Positions 42,569-52,090 of a DNA stretch of 64,000 nt are shown here, piece after piece (the stretch's first letter is position 1; every line of letters begins with the position of its first letter). The notes beneath the pieces are model-generated. The model was not told the origin of the DNA. It worked only from the letters and a program-made list of their open reading frames with translations, and ran no database searches. This DNA comes from an uncultured Acidobacteriaceae bacterium (lineage in GTDB: Bacteria; Acidobacteriota; Terriglobia; Terriglobales; Acidobacteriaceae), in the NCBI GenBank assembly GCA_903849645.1, contig CAINJJ010000037.1, positions 160,294-224,293 of the forward strand. Reading direction: 5' to 3'. The position numbers and the translations under genes were made by a program.

Positions 42569-43032
42569 CTCTGAGCCTCCTTACAACGGTTTGCTTGTTT
42601 GAATCACCTGAAACTGGCAATTTTCTTCAGTTGCTACCAACGGGTAAGGGGCACACTAGGCCTCGCCGAATATGGACCGACCCCGAATGGAACGCGAGAT
42701 TAGACAAATGGCACGACGATTGTCAAGAGAAAATTATTTTCCTATTTGAAATATTTCTATCCGCAACATTTTCCTAATGAAAACGGGGGGTGAAGATGGT
42801 TCAAACGTTTTAGCACCCCGTTCCCAGGGAATTTCCGGCTCCCGGCTGGAGAAAATGAGCACGATTTAAAGCCTATTTTTCAATGTGGACAATCGATTTC
42901 GAATCTTTGTGGATATGGCTCAAAAACAGGCCGATTCGACTTTCGGCGAAGGCGATGGAATCCAAGCACTTCAAAAGCCTCAAAAGTGGACGAGACCAGG
43001 CGCCCGCCGGGTGGGGGCCCGGCGGCAGCTCC
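42569..43032 (-). other. AT-rich intergenic region upstream of the TonB receptor
   Basis: These 464 bp are clearly AT-richer than the coding DNA around them and contain one recognisable promoter (listed separately). The remaining part, next to the rhamnosidase gene end, holds no frame or repeat that I can support. Confidence 0.5.
42699..42726 (-). promoter_or_regulatory. Sigma70-like promoter of the TonB receptor gene
   Basis: On the minus strand TTGACA (42726-42721), a 16-nt spacer and TCTAAT (42704-42699) precede the receptor start by about 130 nt. The -35 is a perfect consensus and the -10 matches 5 of 6. Confidence 0.65.
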
Positions 43033-45855
43033 CTATTGGGCAGGGGCGGACTCGACCAGGGTGACGGGGCCCAGGATTCCGGAGGGGAGGCTGCGGAGGT
43101 CGTGCATATCCTGGGGCACGAAGAGCATCCCGTAGCGGTCCCAGAGCAGCCGGTAGTCGGGCAGCGACTGGCCTGCGAGAGCGTTGATGGCGGTGTTGCC
43201 CGCCACGACCCGCAACTGGTTCGCTCCGGGGTGGACGAGGGCCGAGATGTCGAGCCGGTAGGGCGGACGCCAGACCACCCCGGCGCGCTCGCCGTTGACC
43301 CACACCTCGGCGGCTTCGCGCACGGGGGAGCCGAGATAGGCCCACATGTTGTGCTCCCCTGGCGGAGACGGAAGCGGCTGCCGGGTTCCCGGACCGAAGT
43401 CGAGCAGCAGGTGATGCGAGGGCGAAACGCCGGCGGGCAGGTCAAAGGACTTGAGGTAAGTAGCCTGCCCGGAGAAGTACTTTGTGGCGGGATTGTCGCT
43501 CCAGGATGTGAGGCGGTCAAGGGCCAGAGGCGGCGTGTTATCGCTCCAGGTCACGGTCCACTGGCGCGAAAGGTCGGCACGGAGGGTCTCGCGCAGCACG
43601 GGCGCGGGCGGCGCGCTGAGTGCGTCCGCGGAAAAAAAGATCAACTGCGACGCGTAGGGAGCGAGGTCGAGGTCGATGCTGCGCGGGTCGGGAAGCCCGG
43701 CCACCTCGCCCGTGAAAGCGTCCCATGTTTCCGCATGCGGGGAGGCATTGCGAAAGCTTGCCCGCACGCGCTGCTGCTGGTTGGACGTATTAGCAACAAA
43801 ATACAGGTCGCCGGAGACCAGCTTGCGGTGGATGAAACCGACCTCTGGCGTGCGCGGCGAGAGGGTCAGGTCGGGCGGCGCGTATTGGCGCAGGGCCTCG
43901 CCGAGGGCTGCATCATCAGGCAGGAAGTGTGCCGTGGTCACATCCCCATGAAAGAGCGACTGGGCAAGCTCGCGCAACCGGGCTGATTCCTGGTCCGCGT
44001 GGAGCAGGCCGGGAGCAGTGGCCGGCAGGCGCCTGGTGGCGATGACAATGCCCCCGCCGCGGGCATAGGCCAGGACCTTCTCCAGTGTGGCGGCGGGCAG
44101 GCGGTCGATGGCCGGCAGGATGAGGACCCGATAGGGGATGCCCACAGAATCGATGGCGTCGGCGTCGATGAAGTCGAGGTTGAAGCCCGCATCCAGCACC
44201 TGGGCGATCACCCGCTTGCCCAGGGCCTTGTCCATCTGCTCGTCCATGCTGACGTTGGAGCCGGTCTCGTCAAATCCGGCAAACGACGTTGGTGAGATGT
44301 TCTTGTGGAATTGCGCGGCAAAGCTGGCCCACACGTCGTCGTTGGGCAGCAGGAGCGCAACATCATTGGCGGGCTCTCCCTGGCGGAGCGCAAAACTGAC
44401 CCGCTGCAGGTAGCGCGTCAGGTCGGGCATGGCAAAGAACCACGGATTGTGGGCGTTGAGGGCCGCCGCGGCATACATCCGCCAGCCTGGCTCTGCTGCC
44501 GTCTCCGGCGAGTAGGGCCAGCCGTGCCCTACAAGCTGGTTGATGCCTTGCAGGAAATGCAGGTCCGCCTCGGACTTCATATCCAGCGGTGTCGCGCGGA
44601 AGGCAGGCGAGTGGAGCCAGGTCCATGTCTCCGAGGAGATGACAGAGTGATGAAAGAGGTGACCGGCGGAGGCGGCCCAGCGGGTATCAGAGAATTCGCG
44701 GGCCATGTTGAAGGTGGCCTTGCCTTCGCCTTCCGGCAGGTCGGCGAAGCGGTTGCTCGATAGTGTCACCGGCGGAAAGCCGTAGCTCTGGGAGCGAAGC
44801 AGGGTGTGATGCTCCGCAGCCCATGCCTGCATGGGCCTCAGAAAGTTCTCATCGGCCAGTTCAGTCAGCGTTCTGCCCCAGTCGTGGCGGACCGCAGCCG
44901 TTTCCGGGCCGGCGTTCATCACCAGCGCCAGCAGGTGCGGCCGCAGGTCGTAGCCGCGGCGGCGTTCAAACTCGGCCAGCAGCGCCGGAGTCCAGTCGGA
45001 GCCGTAGTCTTCCAGGCTGTCGCTGAAGACGGCGTAAGGAGGCTGATCGCCAAAGGCGGAGAGGAGGCGGTCGCCGACCGAGCGCAGGTGGTTGGCGGTG
45101 GCCTCGGGGTCGTAGTGGTCGAGAACAAACCCCGCGGCTCCCACCGAGGGGCGCTTCACCATCATCCCGGTACGGCTGGAGAGAAAGCAGACCAGCTTGC
45201 GCGGCGCAATCGACGCTGCAAATACGTAGCGGCCGGCAACAGGCGCGGCCAGCGGCCTGGCGGCTGCCACTTGCTGGGGAGTGGCGGAGGCTGGAAGCAG
45301 ATAAGCGGAGATGAGTTCTTCCCCGGCATCGACGAAAGGGGCGGGGACCGAGGTTGCGCCGGGCTCAACGGCTCTCTGGTCGACCCGCAGTTGCCCCGCT
45401 GCCTGGGTCACCGGAATATGCGGGCCGCCGAAAGGCCAGCCGGAGCCGAGGGTAACATCGACCCGCAGGCCAAGGCGATGGGCCTCCTGATTGGCAAACC
45501 GGAGCGCATCGAGATGTTCCTCAGACAGGAAAGGCGTGTTGTGGAAGCCGCTGGAGGGGTCGTCTACGGAGAGCGGGTAGAGGTGAGCGATCTCAACCCC
45601 GCCAATGCCGGCCGCCTTCATCTGCTCCAGTTCCCTGGTGATCTCCGCGCGAGTGGCGGCAGGGCCGAACCACCACCAGCGCATCATGATCCGGCTGGAA
45701 TCCGGTGGATCCGCAAATGCGCGGTGCAAGGCGCTGACGGCGTTGGCTGACTCCGCAGGCAGCGGAAGGTCGCTGGCCGGGCAACCCACAAAGAGCAGGA
45801 AAAGGCACGAGGCAAAGGCGATGCGCACTCGCTTGGGACGCGCAGAAAAGGGCAT
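43033..45855 (-). CDS. GH106-type alpha-L-rhamnosidase (lipoprotein-like)
   Basis: This is a 940-residue protein with a signal and a near-lipobox (LLFVGC near 25). The catalytic region begins with MMRWWWFGPAATRAEITRELEQMKAAGIGGVEIAHLYPL (residues about 55-95), as in GH106 enzymes. It continues with GSGWPFGGPHI, DYGSDWTP and a C-terminal beta-sandwich with WVNGERAGVVWRPPYRLDIS, a galactose-binding-like end. GH106 hydrolyses terminal alpha-L-rhamnose from plant or bacterial glycans. AGGAGG lies 11 nt before ATG 45855. Divergent from a second family member. Confidence 0.78.
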   Translation of the reverse strand: MPFSARPKRVRIAFASCLFLLFVGCPASDLPLPAESANAVSALHRAFADPPDSSRIMMRWWWFGPAATRAEITRELEQMKAAGIGGVEIAHLYPLSVDDPSSGFHNTPFLSEEHLDALRFANQEAHRLGLRVDVTLGSGWPFGGPHIPVTQAAGQLRVDQRAVEPGATSVPAPFVDAGEELISAYLLPASATPQQVAAARPLAAPVAGRYVFAASIAPRKLVCFLSSRTGMMVKRPSVGAAGFVLDHYDPEATANHLRSVGDRLLSAFGDQPPYAVFSDSLEDYGSDWTPALLAEFERRRGYDLRPHLLALVMNAGPETAAVRHDWGRTLTELADENFLRPMQAWAAEHHTLLRSQSYGFPPVTLSSNRFADLPEGEGKATFNMAREFSDTRWAASAGHLFHHSVISSETWTWLHSPAFRATPLDMKSEADLHFLQGINQLVGHGWPYSPETAAEPGWRMYAAAALNAHNPWFFAMPDLTRYLQRVSFALRQGEPANDVALLLPNDDVWASFAAQFHKNISPTSFAGFDETGSNVSMDEQMDKALGKRVIAQVLDAGFNLDFIDADAIDSVGIPYRVLILPAIDRLPAATLEKVLAYARGGGIVIATRRLPATAPGLLHADQESARLRELAQSLFHGDVTTAHFLPDDAALGEALRQYAPPDLTLSPRTPEVGFIHRKLVSGDLYFVANTSNQQQRVRASFRNASPHAETWDAFTGEVAGLPDPRSIDLDLAPYASQLIFFSADALSAPPAPVLRETLRADLSRQWTVTWSDNTPPLALDRLTSWSDNPATKYFSGQATYLKSFDLPAGVSPSHHLLLDFGPGTRQPLPSPPGEHNMWAYLGSPVREAAEVWVNGERAGVVWRPPYRLDISALVHPGANQLRVVAGNTAINALAGQSLPDYRLLWDRYGMLFVPQDMHDLRSLPSGILGPVTLVESAPAQ

Positions 45856-46208
45856 GACGGACAGGGCCTCCTGAGGCGGCGCGCCGAGGGCCGCGGGGGA
45901 CAGAGAGTGCAAATGAGCCGACGGCACCTTGATAGCAGAAGAGGGAGCAATCCGCAAAACCGCATGGGCAAGGGGGAGTTGCAGGAGCTCTGAAGAACCC
46001 GGATTGCGCCGCGAACCGGACATCCCTGCCGGGATGGCGGCCCTGGAAATTCGAATGGAAAATTTTTCCTCTTCCGAACATCCACATGTGCGTGCTAAGG
46101 TACTTGGCGCCCGGAAAAGCGCTCGTTCCCCGGCTTTTTGTGAAGCTTTCGTCCTGTCCACCCTAACCCAAAAGCATCTTGCAAGATGTTGCAATTAAAG
46201 GAGAAACA
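45856..46208 (+). other. Divergent regulatory region between two GH106-type genes
   Basis: These 353 bp separate two outward-facing glycosidase genes. They contain ribosome binding sites at both ends and one perfect 14-bp palindrome near the + gene (separate entry). No coding frame is credible. Confidence 0.5.
46175..46188 (+). promoter_or_regulatory. 14-bp palindrome, candidate operator
   Basis: CATCTTGCAAGATG is a perfect palindrome lying 20 bp before the start of the second GH106-type gene. The form is like LacI- or GntR-type operators, but no regulator gene is adjacent. Confidence 0.4.
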
Positions 46209-49200
46209 ATGAATCTCCCGGCGATCAAACGGATCACGGCAAGCCTGGTGGTCATCCTCGGCCTCGGCGCGGCAATCGCGCAAAGCGGCCCTGATCCACT
46301 CAAGGGCGGCTTCGACAACCCGCCAGCAAGCGCGCGCCCGCGGGTGTGGTGGCACTGGATGAACGGCAACATCTCCAAGGAAGGCATCAAGCTGGACCTG
46401 GAGTGGATGCACAGGATTGGCCTCGGCGGCTTTCAAAACTTTGACGCCGCCCTGCAAACCCCGCAGGTGGTGGACAAGCGCCTGGCCTACATGACTCCCG
46501 AATGGAAGGACGCCTTCAAATACGCCACAGTGATGGCGGACCAACTTGGCCTGGAAGAGGCCATTGCCGGCTCGCCGGGCTGGAGTGAGTCCGGCGGTCC
46601 CTGGGTACCTGGTTCCGAAGGCATGAAGAAGTATGTGTGGAGTGAGACCGCAGTCCGGGGTGGAGCGCCCTTCACCGGTAAACTGGCTCATCCGCCCACG
46701 AACACCGGCGCATTCCAGAACATCACCATCCACGACCTGCTGAGCGCGCCTCCCGGATCGGCGCCCATTCCGGAGTACTATGCCGACGCCGCGGTCGTCG
46801 CCTACCGCCGGTCCGCGATCGACCTTCCCCTGGATGCCCTGCACCCCAAGATCATTGCGAGCGGCGGCTCTCCGGATTTCGCCATGCTCTCTGACGGCGA
46901 TCTCGAAAAGACCACCAAGATTCCGATTCCCGCAGCCGGCGGCACCTCGTGGATTCAGTTCGAATTCCCAGCGCCGCAGAAGATACGTTCCATCACCTTT
47001 GTCATTGAAGAGCCGAACCAGATCGCAGCCATGGTCGCCGGGATGGGCTCTCCCGAGAAGACGCTCGAAGCCAGCGACGACGGGCAGACTTTCAAGCTTG
47101 TGACCACCCTCTCAGGCGGAGGCGCGCCGGAGCACACCATCTCGTTCCCAGCTGTGACCGCAAAGTATTTCAGGGTTGCCTTCAAGCGCACACCTGCGCC
47201 ACCCGTTCCCGATTGGGCCTCCGGGATTGACCCGGCGGACTTTGGAATCAAGCCGGGCGCGCCTCCCACCGATTGGGAGATCGCCGAACTGGCTCTCCAC
47301 GCTGGGGCGCGCGTCAATCGCTTTGAAGAAAAGGCCGCGTTCACCCCCGAGCCGGACCTCTATGGTTATGCCACGCCCCCGGTCGCCGCGGAAGAGGCCG
47401 TTGCAAAATCCGATGTCATCAACCTCACATCGAGCTTCCATGCCGACGGAACGCTGGACTGGACCCCGCCTCCAGGCGACTGGGTTGTGCTGCGCATCGG
47501 CTACTCACTGCTGGGCATCACCAACCACCCCGCAACCGCCGAGGCCACCGGCCTTGAAGTCGACAAGCTCGACCGCCGCTATGTGAAGAAGTACTTCGAC
47601 ACGTATCTCGACAGCTACAAGGAGACCGTAGGCCCTGATCTGATCGGCAAAAAAGGCATCCACTACGTCATCAACGACAGTTGGGAAGCCGGCTCGCAGA
47701 ACTGGACCGACAACATGATTTCCCAGTTCAAGACTCTGCGCGGTTATGATCCTGCTCCCTGGCTTCCCGTTTTGACCGGCCAGGTGGTCGAGAGCGCCGA
47801 GGCCAGCGACAAGTTCCTTTGGGACTTCCGCAAGACCATCGGCGATCTCATCGCCAACGAGCACTACGCGCAGCTTGAAGACACCCTCCACGAGCGCGGC
47901 ATGGCCCACTACGGCGAGTCGCACGAGTCAGGACGCGCCTTTGTGGCCGACGGCATGGAAGTGAAGAAGTTCAATGAAGTGCCCATGAGCGCCATGTGGA
48001 CCCAGACCCCTGGCGTGAACCACGAGCAGTTCGGCTACAACGCGGATGATCGCGAGTCAGCCTCCGTGGCGCATATCTACGGGCAGAACATCGCAGCGGC
48101 CGAGTCCATGACCGCGGCGGCGGCCCCCTGGGCCTGGTCCCCGGCAACACTCAAGCCCACCGCCGACCAGGAGTTCCTCAGCGGCATCAACCGATTCGTC
48201 ATTCACGAGTCGGCTCACCAGCCGCTCATCGACAAGGCGCCGGGGTTGACGCTTGGACCGTTCGGGCAGTGGTTCAACCGCAACGAAACATGGGCCGAGC
48301 AGGCAGGCGTGTGGATCGACTACCTCGCGCGTACCAGTTATCTGCTGCAGCAGGGGCACTTTGGCGCGGACCTGATCTACTTCTATGGCGAAGACTCGAA
48401 CCTTACCGCGATCTTCGACAGCAAGGCCCCCGATGTTCCGGCGGGCTTCGGCTTCGATTACGTGAACGCGGACGCGCTGATCCATGAACTCAGTGTCGAA
48501 AACGGTCGCATCGTCACCCCGGCCGGCATGAGCTATCGCGTGCTGGGACTTGATCCCTACAGCCAGCACATGTCTCTGCCGGTGCTGCGCGCCATTCACA
48601 AGCTGGTGGCCGAAGGCGCGGTGGTTGCAGGCCCCAAGCCGAGTGACGACCCAAGCCTGTCGGACGATCAACTGGAGTTCAAGCTCCTGAACGACGACTT
48701 GTTTGGCGATGGCTCGGGCGTGCATCACGTAGGCCAGGGCACGGTCTATGCCGGGCAGAAGATTGGCGACGTGTTTGCCGCGTTGCAGGTCCCAGCCGAC
48801 TTCGACTTCACCAAGCCGCAAAAGGACACCCGCCTGCTCTTCGTTCATCGCAAGGTGAGCGACGGCGATCTCTACTTTGTGGACAATCGCAACGACCGCG
48901 GCGAGCAGGTGGATGCCAGCTTCCGCGTCACCGGCAAGGCGCCCGAACTGTGGCACGCCGAGACCGGGTTGACCGAGCCGGTTTCGTACAAGATTGCCGA
49001 TGGCCGCACCACCGTCCCCCTCAAGCTCGAGCCCTGGGGCACGGTGTTTGTCGTGTTCCGCAAGGCCACCGATCAAACCAGCTTTGCAACACCAGCGAAG
49101 ACGGAGACCAAGGTGGCAACCGTCAACGGCCCATGGAAGGTCAGCTTCCAGGCAGGCCGCGGCGCGCCCGCAACTGCAACCCTCAAGACGCTTTCGTCCT

Positions 49201-49595
49201 GGGCAGACAGCCAGGACAAGGGCGTAAAGTACTTCTCCGGCACGGGCACCTACACCAAGACCGTAAATGCTTCGGCAAGCTTGTTGAACGGCGGCGCGCA
49301 GGTCTGGATCGACCTGGGCGACGTAAAGAACCTGGCCGAAGTTGTAGTCAACGGCAAGTCGCTGGGCACGGTGTGGCATGCGCCCTATCGTGTGGATGCG
49401 ACCAGCGCGCTGAAGCCAGGCGCCAACGAAGTGACAATCAAGGTGACCAATGCATGGGTCAACCGCTTGATTGGCGACCAGCAGGCGGACGCAAAGACGA
49501 AGTACACCTTCGCCGATGTCAAGCCCTACAAGGCAACTTCTCCTCTGCTGCCTTCGGGACTGCTGGGACCGGTGAGCCTGATCTCCTTGAAGTAA
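46209..49595 (+). CDS. Secreted GH106-type alpha-L-rhamnosidase
   Basis: This is a 1128-residue protein with a signal peptide (about 1-25), then PRVWWHWMNGNISKEGIKLDLEWMHRIGLGGFQNF (about 44-78), the GH106 start block. An inserted carbohydrate-binding-like beta-sandwich follows (about 215-390). Core motifs are HYVINDSWEAGSQNWT (about 492; Glu candidate) and HYGESHESGRAF (about 570; Glu candidate). A C-terminal galactose-binding-like domain ends the protein (VNGKSLGTVWHAPYRVD). It would release L-rhamnose outside or in the periplasm. AAAGGAG precedes ATG 46209. It differs in the core from the divergent neighbour, suggesting another linkage. Confidence 0.8.
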   Translation: MNLPAIKRITASLVVILGLGAAIAQSGPDPLKGGFDNPPASARPRVWWHWMNGNISKEGIKLDLEWMHRIGLGGFQNFDAALQTPQVVDKRLAYMTPEWKDAFKYATVMADQLGLEEAIAGSPGWSESGGPWVPGSEGMKKYVWSETAVRGGAPFTGKLAHPPTNTGAFQNITIHDLLSAPPGSAPIPEYYADAAVVAYRRSAIDLPLDALHPKIIASGGSPDFAMLSDGDLEKTTKIPIPAAGGTSWIQFEFPAPQKIRSITFVIEEPNQIAAMVAGMGSPEKTLEASDDGQTFKLVTTLSGGGAPEHTISFPAVTAKYFRVAFKRTPAPPVPDWASGIDPADFGIKPGAPPTDWEIAELALHAGARVNRFEEKAAFTPEPDLYGYATPPVAAEEAVAKSDVINLTSSFHADGTLDWTPPPGDWVVLRIGYSLLGITNHPATAEATGLEVDKLDRRYVKKYFDTYLDSYKETVGPDLIGKKGIHYVINDSWEAGSQNWTDNMISQFKTLRGYDPAPWLPVLTGQVVESAEASDKFLWDFRKTIGDLIANEHYAQLEDTLHERGMAHYGESHESGRAFVADGMEVKKFNEVPMSAMWTQTPGVNHEQFGYNADDRESASVAHIYGQNIAAAESMTAAAAPWAWSPATLKPTADQEFLSGINRFVIHESAHQPLIDKAPGLTLGPFGQWFNRNETWAEQAGVWIDYLARTSYLLQQGHFGADLIYFYGEDSNLTAIFDSKAPDVPAGFGFDYVNADALIHELSVENGRIVTPAGMSYRVLGLDPYSQHMSLPVLRAIHKLVAEGAVVAGPKPSDDPSLSDDQLEFKLLNDDLFGDGSGVHHVGQGTVYAGQKIGDVFAALQVPADFDFTKPQKDTRLLFVHRKVSDGDLYFVDNRNDRGEQVDASFRVTGKAPELWHAETGLTEPVSYKIADGRTTVPLKLEPWGTVFVVFRKATDQTSFATPAKTETKVATVNGPWKVSFQAGRGAPATATLKTLSSWADSQDKGVKYFSGTGTYTKTVNASASLLNGGAQVWIDLGDVKNLAEVVVNGKSLGTVWHAPYRVDATSALKPGANEVTIKVTNAWVNRLIGDQQADAKTKYTFADVKPYKATSPLLPSGLLGPVSLISLK

Positions 49596-49649
49596 AGGAA
49601 ACGCGGGACTGGATGGCAAGCGTGCGGGTCAGTTGAACGCACGCATAAA

Positions 49650-49706
49650 GAGAAAGGGCGCCGGAGGGGTTCGCAGCGATGCGGAACCCTCCGGCGCCCT
49701 TCTCCT
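49650..49706 (+). terminator. Strong bidirectional terminator
   Basis: GGGCGCCGGAGGG (49656-49668) pairs with CCCTCCGGCGCCC (49687-49699), extended by TTCGC / GCGGA and an outer GAGAA/TTCTC, followed by CCTTTT. It lies between convergent glycosidase genes. Confidence 0.85.
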
Positions 49707-49746
49707 TTTCACCGCCGCTGCCAAACCACGGACAGCGCCGGCCGGC

Positions 49747-51807
49747 TCAGTTTTGCACGGGCGAGTATACCCCCAGCAACAACTCGGCGGAGGGCACGAT
49801 GCTCTGCAGTAGTTCAGCCTGCGGCTTTTCCGCGGCCTTCAGCAGTTGGGCGCTCTTCTCCACAGTCGCCTTGTCCTGCGCGTGATGGTTCTCGAGATCA
49901 TCGACAGCCTGCAGTGCAATCGTGGCCACCTGCGCCAGCGTCTGTGACACCGGAATCAACTCCGCTGTCAGTTCGGAGCGCTGCAACCCAGGCTGCAGCC
50001 GAGCATCGTTGTCGCGCCAGAGCACAAGCCACGCCCGCGCCTCCTCAACCTGCTGCGGCGTTGCCTTGCCCGCTACGATCGCCTTGGCCAGTTCGTTGAA
50101 CCTCCGCGCCGTCTCGCTCTCAGGGGCAACGGCATCCACAAGCCGGTTGAGCGGCGACGACGTTGTGTACTCCCGCATCTCTCCGCGCGCATAGCCCTCA
50201 GGCGGCTGCACCACCGCGGCCAGGACAGCCAGCGCCCGTGGGTCTGCCTCGCCGCTCATGCGCTGCAGCATCAGGCGGCCGGCGGCGATGTGCTGCAGCC
50301 CGTAGTACTCCAGCCAATTCGAGATCACGGCCATCCGGCCATACATCGACTCCACATCGCGCACCTCCTGCGGCGACCAGAAGCGCTCGGCAATGGCCGC
50401 CGTGCGCGGCCAGATGCGGCTGTCCATGTTTTCAGGCGTCACCATCTCGCTCCACATCGTCGCTTCTCCGCCCAACACGCGCGCGCGTTCCTCCGCGGTC
50501 AGCTTGTCGCCGTCGCCTCCCATCGGGTCCACAAGATAATGCTGCGAGGCGGGCTGATTGAGATCGATGTAATAGCCATTGGAAAGCAGGGCGCGATTGC
50601 CCTGGCGCGCGGCCACGGCCAATGCTGTCGGTCCGCGCCACGACTGGATCACGACATCGTGCGGCGTGTCGGGCTGCAGCACCTCGTCCCAGCCCTCCAT
50701 GATCTTGTGGTGCCCGGCGACAAGCTTCTGCAGCCTGCCGGTGAAGTAGGACTGCAGGGTTGCATTGTCCTTGAAGCCATGCGAGCGCATGAACGACTTC
50801 ACCCGCGGATTGGCGTCCCACTCCTTGCCATCGCACTCATCGCCGCCAATGTGAAAATAAGCGTCGGGAAAGAGCGCCGTCATCTCGCCCACAAACTGGT
50901 CGAGAAACTGATACGTCGTCTCCCGCGTGGGGTCCATCGCCGGGTCCAGCACACCCCACTTGTTCGCCGGCTGATAAGGACCCGCGCCGCTCGCGAGTTG
51001 CGGATAGCCCGCGAACCATGCGGTGGTGTGGCAGGGCATGTCAAACTCCGGCACCACGCGAATGCCCCGCGCCCGCGCATACTGGATGACCTCGCCAATC
51101 TGCTTTTGCGTGTAGTAGAGGCCGTTTGATCCCTTCTCCTGCAACTGGGGAAACACCTTGCTCTCGATGCGGAATCCCTGGTCCTCGGAGAGGTGCCAGT
51201 GGAAGACATTGAGCTTGACCGCTTCCATGCCATCAAGGTTGCGCTCGATCACCGCGACAGGCATGAAGTGCCGTCCGGAGTCGATCATCAGTCCGCGCCA
51301 GGGAAAGCGCGGCTGGTCGTCGATGGTGACCGCCGGAACGCCGAAACCCTGCGGCGAAACGCGCACCAACTGAAGAAATGTCTGCAGCCCGTGGAGCACG
51401 CCCAGCGGGGTGGGCGCACTCAGCACCGCCTGCGTTGGCGAAACCTGAAGGTGATAGGACTCATCCTCGTTTACCTCCTGCACAGGCGCGCTCGGTCCCG
51501 CGGTCTTGATGAAGAGGCCCTTCTGATTCGCCTGCGCAGCCGCTGAAAATGGAATTCCGGTCTCGCGCCCAAGCACGTCCAGAAGCCGCTGCCTTCCCGC
51601 CACAAGCCGCGAATCGGTGTAGCCCTCAAGCGTGACATTGAAGGTTCCGTCGATGAGAAACTGCCCATCGCCCTCGACCAGATGCGCCGGCAGCGGCATC
51701 AGCGGAAGCGACGCCTTCTGCTGGGCAGAGGCCAGGGGCGCACACAGCGCCGCGCCGGCTGAAATGACCACAAGCAATGCTGCACGCCTCAGTTCAAGCG
51801 TCTTCAA
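49747..51807 (-). CDS. Beta-N-acetylhexosaminidase (GH20)
   Basis: This 686-residue protein has a signal peptide (about 1-29), a GH20b domain (about 40-150) and a (beta/alpha)8 catalytic domain. The latter has PWRGLMIDSGRHFMPV near 165 and the catalytic Asp-Glu pair in HIGGDECDGKEW near 325; a helical C-terminal tail follows. It removes terminal GlcNAc or GalNAc by substrate-assisted catalysis, from chitin, peptidoglycan or glycoconjugate fragments. The TTG start at 51807 is supported by GGAGG at 7 nt; no suitable ATG is in place. Confidence 0.88.
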   Translation of the reverse strand: MKTLELRRAALLVVISAGAALCAPLASAQQKASLPLMPLPAHLVEGDGQFLIDGTFNVTLEGYTDSRLVAGRQRLLDVLGRETGIPFSAAAQANQKGLFIKTAGPSAPVQEVNEDESYHLQVSPTQAVLSAPTPLGVLHGLQTFLQLVRVSPQGFGVPAVTIDDQPRFPWRGLMIDSGRHFMPVAVIERNLDGMEAVKLNVFHWHLSEDQGFRIESKVFPQLQEKGSNGLYYTQKQIGEVIQYARARGIRVVPEFDMPCHTTAWFAGYPQLASGAGPYQPANKWGVLDPAMDPTRETTYQFLDQFVGEMTALFPDAYFHIGGDECDGKEWDANPRVKSFMRSHGFKDNATLQSYFTGRLQKLVAGHHKIMEGWDEVLQPDTPHDVVIQSWRGPTALAVAARQGNRALLSNGYYIDLNQPASQHYLVDPMGGDGDKLTAEERARVLGGEATMWSEMVTPENMDSRIWPRTAAIAERFWSPQEVRDVESMYGRMAVISNWLEYYGLQHIAAGRLMLQRMSGEADPRALAVLAAVVQPPEGYARGEMREYTTSSPLNRLVDAVAPESETARRFNELAKAIVAGKATPQQVEEARAWLVLWRDNDARLQPGLQRSELTAELIPVSQTLAQVATIALQAVDDLENHHAQDKATVEKSAQLLKAAEKPQAELLQSIVPSAELLLGVYSPVQN

Positions 51808-52090
51808 GAAGATACCTCCAGGACTTTCTGTTGAGAGTTCCGCTGCCCGGGAAATGGCTCCGGCGGCGGCATCCGCGGCAATGGAAAACGCCGCATGGAG
51901 ATGCCTCAATCCCAGGGCAACTCCGACTAGAGCGAAGCTAATCCATCACGGGTCTCGCGGTCAAAACTCCGGGGCCTGAGGCGCAAATCATCGAACCGCA
52001 TGTCGCAGCCCGCGAACCAGGTGAGGGAGTCAAACTCCGACGCACTGCAACCTCGCCTGATTTCCTGGTCAATGGACCCCGGCGCGCACC

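Noticed and set aside
48057..49619. A 520-codon open frame antisense to the GH106-type gene
   Set aside because: No recognisable domain or ribosome binding site, and it covers the conserved end of a glycosidase on the other strand.
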